Shown: positions 39,101 through 51,186, counted from the stretch's first letter. The stretch: 64,000 nucleotides of DNA from Branchiostoma floridae (GCF_000003815.2 NC_049982.1:8428542-8492541); one strand, 5' to 3'. Numbers and translations: made by a program. Notes: generated by a model from the sequence alone, not told the origin.

Positions 39101-42100
39101 TGTTTATGTATACCACTACTACTTTACTCTGTATGCAATTAGCCCTCGGGCATGAATTTGCAATAAAGATTATTATGATATGAAATGCTTGTACATTTTT
39201 TCTATATTCATAGCAATTCGAAAATGCTCTCTTTTTTAATGCTTCTTGGCTCTAGCCGTTAACTCCTAAGAGCCTACCTCTCCTGCAGACCAGGTTTGTC
39301 CCAGCCCAGTGGCCATCAGAGCAGGTTCTGGTGGGACTGCCAGAGACCGGAGTGTACCCAGAACGGCAGCTGTAGGTGCAAGTCTCTCCGTGTGTGTAGG
39401 GGGAGGAGCAGCTGCTTATGGAGGTGTAGGACAGGTTTGGTGGTGCGGGGCAATCTGCAAAGAAAACGCGCGAAAGATTTAATTTCCAGACTTATTCTAA
39501 CGCCAACGGAAGCGTACCTTCGGGGAGCGTCCAAGGCACAACAAGGCTGGACTCAAGGCTAATTCTAACCACAGCAAAAATATCTTGGTGGTGCAGAACA
39601 GGTCCTTCTGAACACGCATGGGGACAGATTCGGGTGCGATGATTAGGTTCATTCTCAATAGTGGTTTGGAAAGGGAAAAGCACATGACTTGGTGGTATAT
39701 GAAATGCTTGTACATGTTTTCTACAATCAAGGCAGTTATTTTTTCAATGTTATTTTTTATTTATTTTTTATTGCAACAGATAAATACATAACATGATGGC
39801 GGCACACTCAAGCTCAACATGCTTATTTTCATGGCGTCATCAAAAACAAACTGATAGCACAAAAGAACATTGAAACAAATACAGACAAGCAAAGCATATA
39901 ACAAAAGTAATGTTAAGTAACACCATATAACAAAATCATAGAACATAAGAAAATACATTTGAATGTAGGTGGATATTCGGACAGGTACTCCGGGCCAAGC
40001 TGGTAGGATAGAGATTCACTTATTCAAATCTTTTTGTTTCTTTTATGAATGATTGTACATGCTGTAGAAGTTTTGTGTTAATTGAGTTGGATAGAAATGC
40101 AGACCCTCGAGTCATTAAATGGACTAGATCATGATCCGAGAGATCGTCCATGTTTATCGGTGCACACCCCAGTTCTTCCGCGGTAGTGCGCGACCAAAAA
40201 GTGATGAAAGGCTTCCGAGGGTCCATGTTTGAGTTGACATTTCTCATTATTTCCTGCGAAATGACATTAAAGGGTTACATGGCTGAAAAGCGTAGGAAAT
40301 GGTGTGTTTTTGGTGCAAATTGTGTTTTGGTCCGCGCGTGGCTTCCGCGATATCCCTACGCCTGAATGTAAACAGGCCGGTGACCTAGATTGACCTCTGA
40401 AGCGCTGTGTTAACCCAAGTTGTAATGCCGCGCGCCGTGGATGATTAAAAAAACTGTAGTACTAGAATTTTCTTCATAATTGGCTGGATTACTCTTTAGG
40501 TTTTCCTCTTCCTGACAGTATCAGTCGTCTTTGCCGGAAAAATCGTCTTCATGTTTTTCTTTCAATGCCAAAATGCCCGATTTTTTGCATTACTTTTTAC
40601 ATGAAAATAATGTTTTGTCCCTCTAATTTTTTGAAATTAAAGAAGTTGAAGGATCGAAACTCAGTTGATCTTGTAGCTAAAGGAATATCCTTTCACCATA
40701 TATACAGTTATTTTGCTTCAGGATAATTCCCTTGTAGAGCAGGTCGCTAGACTTTAGGGTATGCCGCCTCCAATTGCACCCCCAAATAAACTGGTGTGTG
40801 CCCCCTTATGGCAAATCCTACCAGCTTATGCAAATTGCTGAGGAGGGAGATACAGTATTGGGTGTAGTTAGGGCAGTACAAGAAATAATGATAACTACTT
40901 TCACAATGATGGCCACAGGCGCAAGCACTACTAATAACAAGATTGCGGGAGTACAAGTTGGAGTTTAAACTATGAGTACCTAGACGGAAACGAGTGAGAA
41001 TAGCGCAAGTGAAACGAGGACCTATGCTGAAGTATGGAACAGAGACAGGGCGCACGGATTTGACCATTTTTTTCTTAAATTGAGGAAGACTTAAGGAACG
41101 ATCTGCTAGGGTAAGGTTGTTCCAGTGATACGTTGCATAGGGAATAAACGATTTCTTATAGCGGGTTGTGGTACATTTTAGTGACAGAAGATCGTTTTTA
41201 TTACGAAGGTCATAGGAAGAAGAGTCTGATACTAAGGGTGGTATCAAATCATTTAAATATTGTCGAGTATGGCCATGAACGATTTTATAGAATAAGATAA
41301 GAGTCTGAATGTGTCGGCGGTCGGATAGTTTTTCCCATCCCAGTTCAGTTAGTAGAGAAGAGTATGAGGACCCCCTGATGGCACCAGCTACAGTTAAAGA
41401 ACATTCGTATTGCATACGTTCAATAAGATCCGAATCTGAAGTAGTGCAACCGTGCCAAACTACGCCGCCATATTCAAGTAGAGGACGGATAAACGATTTG
41501 TATATTATTTCTAGAACTTTACGAGGGAGCTTAAATTTGAGTTTACTGAAGACTGAGACGTTTTTAGATGCATTTGCTAGCATTTTAGATATATGAGTAT
41601 TCCATGTCATAGTAGATGAAAGATGGACCCCGATGTGTTTATGACAATTAACAGATTTGATTTGTACACTACCAAGGAAAAGTGGTGGGTGGGTCGGGGG
41701 CTTAGCCTTTGTAGAATAACACATTTCGATGGTTTTAGAAGGATTGAGTTCCATCAACCACATAGTTGTCCAGGATGATATCTTAGAAAGATCCGAGTTA
41801 AGTCTATTTGCTGATAAGAGTGGGGATTCAACAACATCGAGCAGGGAACTATCATCTGCGAAAAGAAAGAAATGGGTGTTAAGGCCTTCTATCATGTCAT
41901 TAATGTATATGAGAAACAAAAGTGGACCAAGCACTGATCCTTGTGGCACACCTGCGCTTATCTAACTCCAATCAGAATTTTGACCTTCAATTGTTACTCG
42001 TTGTTTTCTACCAAACAGATAACTTTGTATCCAGTTAAGAAGAGGACCTTCCACCCCATTTCGTTGAAGCTTGAAGAGTAGACCTTTGTGCCAAACTTTA

Positions 42101-45100
42101 TCGAAAGCTTTTTAGAAATCCAAATAGACAGTTCTAACTTCTTTATTTTCGTCAAAGGCATGAAGAATTTTGTTTGAGATGTAGACAAGTTGATTTACAG
42201 TTGAATCCACCCTGATAAATCCTGATTGATAAGAGTATAACAGATTTTGAGACATTAAATGGTTGTACAGATGTTTATAAACTATTTTTTCAAGAATTTT
42301 AGAGAGGGTAGGCAATAACGAAACGGGGCGGTAGTTTGACACTAAACAAGGATCGCCTTTTTTAAAGATAGGCACAACATTCGCTCTCTTCCAGACTTCG
42401 GGAAATATACCATGACAGATCGATAGGTTAAAGACATAGGCTATCTTGTCAGATATGTATGGACAGATAATTTTTAAGAAACGATTGTCAATGTTATCCC
42501 AGCCGTACGCCTTAGAGACGTCCAACTCGGAGACATATAGTTCAACCTCAGTGGCAGTACGAGGGCGGTTCAAAAAGTAATGCCACTGGTTTTATAACAG
42601 GCTCATTTTTTCATCGAATGAGTTGAAATTTGACACAAAGGTACAAGAATATGTCCTCTTGAGATTGACATATCTCAGTTTGTTGTTAAGATTTTTCTGA
42701 GTGACTGAGTTGAATTCAAGATGACCACACCCTTGTTATCCCGTCGGAAGAAATTAGAGGATCAATTAACGTGCAATTGATAATGTCTGTAAATCACTTG
42801 TAGCTATGGTAAGAAACTAAAATTGCACATGTATCAAGTTGCAGTTCTCTATAAGCCACATGCCTAGTTTCATCTTTTATATACAATCACCTATTATTTT
42901 TTTCGTTCCTGGTGTGAAGTATGGTCGTCAGGGGCGTAATTAGCGGTGGATTAGTGGCGGGCTGCTTAAAGTTGCCATAACCGACTTTTTTTTATCAACT
43001 GAGAAACATCAAACTTAACACACTTCCTGATCTTGAAACAGTTAATAATTGTGCCAAGTTTCGGATCTTTCAGCTAATAGAAAAGCAGTCTACAAAACCT
43101 TTCATTCAACAAATCACGTATTTGGCTATTAATCAAACTGTCTGTAATATAGCAACTCGTTCCATTCTAGTGGCTGTAAAAGATGAACCATTGAAAGTTC
43201 AAACATGAAATTTGGCATGTAATCTATATAGATATTTGTTATTATACAGGTGCAATCTTAGCTTCCTACAATAGTTTTAAAATGGTGAGATCTAGAGGAA
43301 CTGATCTCCTGACAAGCTTTTAAGGGTGTGGTCATGTTAAAATCATCTCATTTGCTCATAAAAATCTGAACCAGAAATTGAGATATTTCAATCTCAAGAG
43401 TTCAAATCTTCAATCTCAAGTTCTCTTATTCGGGCTGTCATCCATGGTCTGTCACGAGGTCTTATCGTGATATTTCTCTTTGGGACGGACTTTGTTTTTG
43501 TTTCGGAAATAAGATCAATTAACATGTTGCAGGCGGCATCAACAGAATTACAATAAAAGATATCTAACCAATTCGAATCTGTGGAGGACTCAACGAGTGT
43601 ATCGTGATCAATTTTTCAGAAATCCCAGACAGTGCGAACATACGGACGGGTTTGATAGAGAAGTCGAAATTTGCAATGGTAGGGCAGTGGTGGCAACCAG
43701 ACAATGGAGATAGAACACTTGTAGATTTAACAAGATTTGGCGTATCAGTAAACAGTAAATCAAGTAGTGAGGGTGAGCGAGATAGGTCGCATGTGGGTTC
43801 CGTGATCATTTGGGAGAGACTTTAATTTAGCATCTGAGATGCCTGAAACAATTTAGAGCCAACTGAAGAATTTGAGTCGAGATGCCACCACGCCGCATGC
43901 TTAGCATTGAAATCACCTGTAATGATAATTGAGTCAGTATTTAAAGCGGCAGCTGTAAAAACGGATGTTTGGAGAGAATCGATAAAACTGTCAACAGTGA
44001 CTGGGTCTTGACCAGGTGGCCGGTAGTAAACTGAGAACAAAATGCGGAACGTGCCGGGGAATAGTTCGAGCCAGATGCTCTCATCAGTTAAAGATTCCAG
44101 GTCGCAGCGACGTCTAAACGCTATCTGGTCTGATACAAATATTAATACACCTCCGCCGTGTCTATTCCTGTCACGGCGAACTGGGGACTGAAAACCTTCA
44201 AGCGAAATAGCTTCAGAATCGACAGTACTACCAAGCCACGTTTCTGCAATTTTCAATGTTTCTTAGCTCTAGCCGTCCACTCATACACCCATACCTCTCT
44301 TGCAGACCAGGTTGGTCCCAGTCCAGCTGCCATCAGAGCAGGTTTTGGTGGTGCTGCCAGAGACCGGAGTGTACCCAGAACGGCAGCTGTAGGTGCAAGT
44401 CTCTCCGTGTGTGTAGGGAGAGGAGCAGCCGCTTCTGGAGGTGTAGGACAGGGTTGGTGGTGCGGGGCAATCTGCAAAGAAAACGTGCGAAAGATTTAAT
44501 TTCCAGACTTATTCTAACACCAACGGAAGCGTACCTTCGGGGAGCGTCCAAGGCACAACAAGGCTGGACTCAAGGCTAATTCTAACCACAGCAAAAATAT
44601 CTTGGTGGTGCAGAGCATTTAAAAAAAAAAGAATTATTCAGAAGAAAACAAAAAAAAAGGAATTGAAGAGGTAGAGCAGATCTAAGCCTGAAAACGTATG
44701 GGGGTAGTATGTTTAGGTTCATTGTTCACTGAACTGAATCTGTCAAGCGTAGTTTGGAAAGAGAAACGTTCACGTCACAGTGACACTATGAAATGTTTGA
44801 ATTCCTGAACACAGTTCGTCCTTTTTATCATGAGGGGAGATGCAATATGCTCGGTTTGCCGAACGATTCCTATTTTTTATGCCAAAGTTCTCCTACATGC
44901 CTACCTCTCCTGCAGACCAGGTTGGTCCCAGTCCAGATGCCATACCGGCATGTCCTAGTGGTACTGCCGTAGACTTGAGAGTATCCATGACTGCAGTAAT
45001 AGGAGCAACTCTCCCCGTGTGTGTAGGGAGAGAAACAGCCACTCATGTAGGTGTTGGTTGTAGTTGGTGGTGAGGGGCAAGCTGTCGGCACCAAAAGAAA

Positions 45101-48100
45101 ACATGGGAAAGGTCTTATTTTCCATATTCATTCTAAACAACATCAAGAATAGATTGGGGGTGCAGTGCAGGTCTACCATGCAAACGCATGGCGACAGATT
45201 GTCACACGAGGTTTAGCTTCAATATCAATCGTGGCTTGGAAAGGCAAAAAGGCGCAAAATGATTGGAACATGCCTGAACAAAATGCTTGAACACACAGTT
45301 TATAACTCATCTTATTTATCACATTTTGTTTTATTTAAAAGAAGTCGAAAACAGTGATAACTGCTTTTAGACGTGATGAAGGTTGTCCCAAATGTATCAC
45401 ATTATCCGTAGTAATTCTCTTACTAGTGAATTAATTAGATAGAACTGCCTGTCTCTTTTTTCACTCGTAGACCAATCCATTGCTATGTAAATCTCTTAGT
45501 ATTTAATTGATCAATAGAACCCCTCTATTTAATTTTTTCACCTGAAGACATATGTATGAAATTTTCTTCATCAGTGACTGAGTGAGGCAGAACCTATCTA
45601 TCTCATTTAGAAGACATATACATCTTCGTCGGAAGTACAGAATGTTTCCGTCCCAGTATTTGCCTTTTGTCAAGCTAGTCGCACACAATACTGTACCATT
45701 GAAAAGTAAAATCGTAAGAAACAAGAGTTCGGAGACCTCATATCTCCATTAAATAGTCTGATTATGTAAATGACTTCCACATTTTTATAATCTATGCTTA
45801 GTTATGTAACCTACGCTGGTCACTACTAACAGTATATTGATTGTCCAATCATTTACCACATCGATGAATTATGACACTTTTACATTAATCATGCAAATTA
45901 GGGACTTATTTGCATTATGCAAATTAGGGATTCATTTGCATGATTGGTATAAAGTAATGTTCCACATGCCACAAACTACATATATTACATGATGTTCATG
46001 CATTTGAGTTCTATAAAGGAAACTCTGTTATATACTTTGTCTGACTCTTGCCTCAATGAAAAGCGGCTTGCAGGCCGATTTGAGCTTTCATGAATAAATA
46101 AAGGTTCAAACAAACAAACAAACAAACACTACAAATACAGATTGTCCTCATCAAATATGCAAATTAAGTGTCAGTTTGCATAATTTGTACTTCATGGTGT
46201 GCATCTCTGTCTAAGCTACCTACATACCAAATATAACGTAAATTTGTTGTTCCCTTCTTCAGTTATCCTCCTTAGAAGATTTTGACAAAAATGCCCCTGC
46301 AGTTTCAGAGCAACCTGCTAGGCGGCTCAAATATACACCACATACACCACATGTCACAAGCTATCTGCCATCCAAAAATCAAGACCATAGCACATCCAGT
46401 TCAAAAGATAAAAAAAAAATTCTGCTGCAGTACCAATGTCACATTCCAGGGGGCCCAAAATTGACCTTGACCTTTGTCTTTCCAAGACCTACCCACAAAC
46501 CAAATATCATCGTAATCCATCCAGAGGTTCTTCAGTTATGCTCACTACAGAAATCCGGACACACAGACACACCCAAAACTGTATCTCCATTTTTCATGGA
46601 GATAATAATTAAAAGCCGAGTGTCAAACGTATAGACGTCTAAAAAGCAAAATAGGTCGAGCCTTCGTCCTTTAGGCCACAGCAAGTAAATTTTATGGATG
46701 ACATCCTCTGCAGACTGCAAAAATAGTGCGATAGGGCGAGAAAAAAACAAGATGGGTGAAAAAACAAGATGACAACATTTTCAAAAATAGGCACCATAAA
46801 GTTGTGATGACTGTTGTAAAACGAATTAAAGGGACAATACATGGGATCAGAGCCGACAAGGCATTCATTCCTGTATCTAAGACATGTACTGGTGTACTAA
46901 AAGTGACACTAGTGTGGTAGACTGGCATCACAAACAAAGTTGGTAACCACACTCATGGCTTCCATATTGGTGTCACTTTTACAACTATCCAATAAGTTTG
47001 ATTTCTACAACTACATTCCTTTGTACCTTGCAAGTGTCGCTTCTACAAGTACAATCATTAGGCCACAACACAATATATTTGCTCATATTGGTACTTTATC
47101 GTCATGGTGACCATCCCTACAGAAGAAGAAAAAATCTTGTTTGTTTTTTTTCTGAAATCAGGCGAAAATTAATGCGCGCGCTGATGTCATCCATAAAATT
47201 TACTTGCTGTGGCCTTATCTTCATAGACAGTAGAATTGCCGATAACGTTACTGATTGAGCGACTTGTATCTCCATGGTTCTTTCGCAACAGTATCAGTTC
47301 GCAACAAGGCTAGTCGTTTTGCAGCAAGGTACAAGTCGTTTCGCAACAAGGTACATTCCACGCATTGAAATAAATGTATTTTTTTTTAATCCTCAGGCCC
47401 TACGGTCCCTGTGCACACCGCGTATGAAACTGAATGGCGTATTAGAATCATCGGGCTGTCAGGTCCATGCAACCACATGGTCCATGCGGCCCCATGGTCC
47501 ATGCGGCCCCATGTTCCTCTTCCGCCGGGGTTGCCTTTCGCACCCGGAAAGATTTTACGCGGTAGGGGTATAATTATGTTAGGAATACGATTTCTAATAC
47601 TATTAGGCTATCAAGATTAATAACATTCAAATGTCGCGAAACGACTTGTAGCGTGTTGCGAAACGACTTGCTTTGTTCCGAACTGACGTATTCGAACTGA
47701 CATTGTTGCGAAACAACCTCCTGTTACTATCTGCATTAGGTGATGGAGATTTTTATGTTATGTTTTAGCCTACCTCATAGTAATGTCAAGGGCACCATGG
47801 GCCCAGGAATGGTAGCTGGCACTATGAGCAAGTGCGAGCAGGACTAAAACACGCTCCACTGTTCAATTGCTGTCCATTTTAAACCTTGAGTATTTACAGG
47901 TAATAACATTTTATCATAGCATATTCTACACCATGTAGAAAAATGAAGGTAGGTGAATAAAAAGCGTACGAAACCACAATCATAATAGGAGGAAAACATG
48001 GCATATACCACACGATACACCAAACTGCTCTGATCGGCTGATAATATTTTAAAAACAGGCCAGTGAAAACAATGTTTTCCTTCGAAACTCTTACAGGTAA

Positions 48101-51100
48101 ATTAATGAGGTAGAATCATCCTTTCTCTTCTAGCTAACAATGAGATAGAGATGTTCTATCACATCAATTTACTTGTAGAGCAGACTATTATCAAAATAAC
48201 CATTCAAAAACAAGTTATCACAACTGTTCAAACTATTACATTTTTTACTAAAGTGAACGTGATAAATAATCAAGTCTCTATTCACACGTTCTATAATCAG
48301 GACAATTGCAATGAGCCCAGTTGTCTTTGTGTTTCTTGTTCAATGCTTCCTCTTACATCTAGTTCTAGCCGGCTACTCCTACATGCGTACCTCTCCTGCA
48401 AACCAGGTTTGTCCCAGTCCAGTGACTGTGCAAGCAGGTCCTGGTGGTGTTGCCGTATATCCGAGCGTATCCAGAACGGCAGCTGTAGGTGCAAGTCTCC
48501 CCGTGTGTGTAGGGGGAGGAGCAGCCGCTCGTGGACGTGTAGGACAGGGTTGGTGGTGCGGGGCAATCTGTAGACAAAGGAAACATACAAAATATCTAAT
48601 TTTCAGGCTTATTCTAAACCACAGCAAAAGTACTTGTGATGCGGGGCAGGTCTACCTTGAACACGCATGGAAACAGATTCGGATGCGGTGATTATGTTCA
48701 TTCTCAATCGTCATTGGAAAGGGAAAATATGCAATATGGAAATATGAAATGCTTATTGGAAAATACTTTCTATAATCAAGGCAATTGGAAAATTATCACT
48801 TTATATCAATACTTCTTGGTTCTAGCCGTCTACTCTTACAAGCCTACCATTTATCTATGATTATCATTTTCCTTTTTTGTTAAGTATGTTTATGTATACC
48901 ACTACTACTTTACTCTGTATGCAATTAGCCCTCGGGCATGTATTTTCAATGAAGATTATCATAATATGAAATGCTTGTACATTTTTTCTATATTCATAGC
49001 AATTCGAAAATGCTCTCTTTTTTAATGCTTCTTGGCTCTAGCCGTCTACTCTTACAAGCCTACCTCTCCTGCAGACCAGGTTTGTCCCAGCCCAGTGGCC
49101 ATCAGAGCAGGTCAAGGTGGGACTGCCAGAGACCGGAGTGTACCCAGAACGGCAGCTGTAGGTGCAAGTCTCTCTGTGTGTGTAGGGAGAGGAGCAGCCG
49201 CTTCTGGAGGTGTAGGACAGGGTTGGTGGTGCGGGGCAATCTGCAAAGAAAACGTGCGAAAGATTTAATTTTAAGACTTATTCTAACGCCAAGGAGCGTC
49301 CAAGGCACAACAAGGCTGGACTCGAGACTTATTCTAAACCACAACAAAAAGATCTTGGTGGTGCAGAATAGGTCTTTCCTGAACACACATGGGAACAGGT
49401 TCGGGTGCGATGATTAGGTTCATTGTCAATAGTAGTCTGGAAAGGGAAAAAGAGCACGACATGGTGGAAATATGAAATGCTTCTACATTTGTCTATAATC
49501 AAGACAATTGGAAAATGCTCACTTTTTTTCAACGCTTCTTCGCTCTAGCCGACTACTTCTACATGCGTACCTCTCCTGCAGACCAGGTTAGTCCCAGTCC
49601 AGTAGCCATCAGAGCAGGTCCTGGTGGTGCTGCCGGAGACCCGAGTGTACCCAGAATGGCAGCTGTAGGAGCAACTCTCCCCGTGTGTGTAGGGGGAGGA
49701 ACAGCCGCTTCGGACGGTAAAAGCCGGGGTTGGTAGTGAAGAGCATCCTGTCGGCACCGATAAGAAATAAGACATATGAAAGATTTGATTTAAGACTATC
49801 TATAAATAGAACAAAACGATATTGGTGGTACAGAGCAGATCTACCCTGAAAACGCATGGAGGCAGATGTTTTCTGTTTTAGGTTCATTGGAAAGGGAAAC
49901 GTTCACGTCATGAGAATGGTATGGAACGTTTGAATTCTCGAACTTGTACTAGTAGTTTGTCATTCTCATTGGCAAAGAATGTTACAATGTGCTCAATGTG
50001 GTTCTTATGTTTCATGCTGAAGTTCTATTACGTGCTTACTTGTTTCCCTGCAGACCAGGTCGGTCCCATACCACTGGGCTATATAGGGACCACTCCAATT
50101 GCAGGTCCTGGTGGTGCTGCCAGAGGCCCGAGTGTACCCAGAACGGCAGCTGTAGGTGCACCTCTCCTCGATTGCGTAGGGGGAAGAACAGCCACTTCGG
50201 ACGGTGTTTGCTAGGGTTGGTGGTGCAGAGCATCCTGTCAGCGCCGATATGAAAGAAAACATACGAAAGATCTAATTATTATAACAATTTAAAGAAAACC
50301 AAAAAGAATTGGTGGTGTAGAGTAGGTCTAGCCCAGAAATCAATTTCCCTCCGACACAACGTAAATTTCTCACTCACTCAAAGAGCGAAATGTTCTCCCA
50401 CACAGACTCCTTATGAAGATTGTAGTGTAAAATTTGAATGCATAGGACATTGGTACTATAGATATACTCTTATAGTACAAGTTGTGTATATCATATGTAA
50501 GGTTGTGAATGTGCCGTGGCAATGTAACTTGGATTAATTAGGGTAAGTCTTACTATACGCTATTGACAACCATCGTTGTCAAAAGAATTATTTCCACCCA
50601 TCTTTTATAACGTTAGACTAGGTGCATTGTTAATACTATTTTAGTTACATTTTATGATTTAACATTACGTACATCATGTGTTCTTTATTCTGCGTAGAAC
50701 TTGAATAGGTAACCATCAGAACAATACCTCTGTATGCAATCCTAAGTCATGCACCTTCAAAACCAAGTAATTATCTATAGTTGTTTATTTTGTATTTATG
50801 TTATGTATTTATGTCATATAGTTCAAACTGTCCATCATCGTTCCCAACAACATAGGTAGAAAGTATTCTCCAAGCAGAGGTTCGGTCGCGGGATTAGATT
50901 CCCTCCTGGCCACTACTATATCTAATGTCTGAGACTATTTTCACAAGTCGTATGGGAGAGAGATATCTTTGTGTGTAATAGACCTTTTTCAGCATGTGTG
51001 TGGGACAGAAAACTGTCCCTGTGTGTGAAACCTTTTTAGTGCTTCTGTGGAAGAGAATGATTGATATCTATACATATGGCCCCAGATGTTATCGTCACCT

Positions 51101-51186
51101 GTGTATATGGGGCCCAAAAATGCGGCTGTCGACGAGAAAGAAGACGACACCACCGCCAGTGTCAGAAGCAAACTAGTCATAGCCAT
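33177..51186 (-). CDS. Secreted sushi (CCP) repeat and WSC domain protein (gene D), 16 coding exons, 930 aa
   Basis: Exons in coding order: 51186-51099, 50234-50040, 49747-49571, 49240-49064, 48567-48391, 45081-44905, 44471-44295, 39454-39278, 38604-38428, 37705-37529, 37222-37043, 36323-36210, 35929-35780, 35508-35329, 34788-34636, 33493-33177 (2793 nt; all junctions phase 1). Exon 1 gives a signal peptide (MAMTSLLLTLAV...). Ten symmetric exons each encode one sushi module of about 59 residues, with six cysteines, Trp before the last Cys and an Arg-Arg end. A helical linker and a WSC module follow (starts YLGCYRDG, later QDCHCG, CGG and SVY). The last ~157 residues are unrecognised. Sushi and WSC modules suggest extracellular glycan or protein binding, possibly in immunity or adhesion; that is inference. 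No membrane anchor is visible. The start is the first ATG after an acceptor at 51211. Confidence 0.85.
36797..36898. mobile_element. Foldback element
   Basis: 35-nt arms at 36797-36831 and 36864-36898 (sharing CTACCGGGGCTCC and its complement, with ends TAGCCTG/CAGGCTA) pair with few mismatches around a 32-nt loop. It lies in an intron of gene D. Confidence 0.65.
38755..39175 (+). mobile_element. LINE 3' fragment
   Basis: One frame reads a reverse-transcriptase C-terminal tail with a CxC...H motif region (EDELHFICQCSHY) and stops at 39025. A UTR follows, ending GCAATAAAGATTATTA near 39175. It is 5'-truncated and antisense to gene D. Its last ~115 bp also occur at 48848-48962 next to the paired sushi exon. 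Confidence 0.6.
39752..44249 (-). mobile_element. Non-LTR retrotransposon (LINE), decayed, flanked by 11-bp target-site duplications
   Basis: TTTTCAATGTT occurs at 39741-39751 and 44250-44260, bracketing the element. On the minus strand it encodes an APE-type endonuclease (about 44249-43564, with ETWL, GGGV and ITGDFNAKH motifs), a linker, then reverse transcriptase (42573-40747) with the FADD catalytic box. The RT frame is continuous but carries two stops, at 42112-42114 (in place of the Ser of DF-S-KAFDKVW) and about 41952-41954 before AGVPQGS. A Cys/His tail follows, and a C-terminal piece (40247-40020) is separated by about 0.5 kb of foreign sequence. It is CR1/L2-like by gene order. It lies in the gene D intron between sushi exons 39454 and 44295, same strand. 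Confidence 0.8.
42575..43435. mobile_element. Inverted-repeat element nested in the LINE
   Basis: An arm near 42650-42745 (TTGAGATTGACATATCTCA ... GACCACACCC) is complementary to an arm near 43318-43410 (GGGTGTGGTC ... TTGAGATATTTCAATCTCAA). The block breaks the LINE between the endonuclease-RT linker and the RT palm region, and part of the LINE is missing there. It has no transposase frame. Confidence 0.6.
45725..46613. mobile_element. Dispersed repeat with short terminal inverted repeats, copy 1
   Basis: It begins GAGTTCGGAGACCTCATATC and ends with a hairpin, CTCCATTTTTCATGGAG, then ATAATAA. The complement of the end matches the start around ACCTCCATGAAAA. The interior has ATGCAAATTA repeats and a block shared with 62321-63401, 8325-8520 and 55196-55410. 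There is no coding capacity. It is nested in the gene D intron between sushi exons 45081 and 48391. Confidence 0.55.
46660..47225. mobile_element. MITE with perfect 32-bp inverted arms
   Basis: GGCCACAGCAAGTAAATTTT... at 46674-46705 is the exact complement of 47183-47214, and weaker pairing continues inwards for about 50 nt. No transposase frame is seen. Confidence 0.7.
47274..47725. mobile_element. MITE with TTTCGCAACA-repeat inverted ends
   Basis: The left end (47280-47360) holds repeated TTTCGCAACAAGG/AGTCGTTTCGCAACA motifs. The right end (47635-47725) holds the complement GTTGCGAAACGACTTG several times. Inside, CATGGTCCATGCGGCCCC is tandemly repeated at about 47477-47515. Confidence 0.6.
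48790..48965 (-). pseudogene. Relic of a lost sushi exon fused to LINE 3' end
   Basis: 48800-48847 matches the intron segment that follows the sushi exon at 49064 (CTAGCCGTCTACTCTTACAAG, up to the donor-side GCCTACC). Where the exon should begin, the sequence switches to the LINE 3' UTR seen at 39062-39175. The exon body is missing, so the junction marks a deletion after the array had expanded. Confidence 0.5.

Larger units (their letters stand above)
37043..50234 (-). repeat. Tandem array of ten one-exon sushi modules
   Basis: Exon units and their flanking introns are repeated. The interval around 37529-39600 corresponds to 44905-49400: exon 37529 pairs with 44905, 38428 with 48391, and 39278 with 49064. 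The exon at 44295 shares a near-identical downstream intron segment with 39278. Eight of ten exons are exactly 177 nt. All begin after a cag acceptor and end before gta in phase 1, the arrangement that lets modules be added or lost without frameshift. Confidence 0.85.

Noticed and set aside
40747-41949. 400-codon minus-strand frame as a host gene
   Set aside because: It is the C-terminal half of a LINE reverse transcriptase (FADD box, Cys/His tail), with stops upstream and target-site duplications around the element.
47470-47520. CATGGTCCATGCGGCCCC repeats as a CRISPR-like array
   Set aside because: Only two or three adjacent units without spacers, inside a MITE, in a eukaryotic genome.
38360-50262. 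Numerous plus-strand frames over the sushi exons
   Set aside because: All are antisense images of the sushi exons; only the minus strand gives the Cys/Trp pattern and phase-1 junctions.
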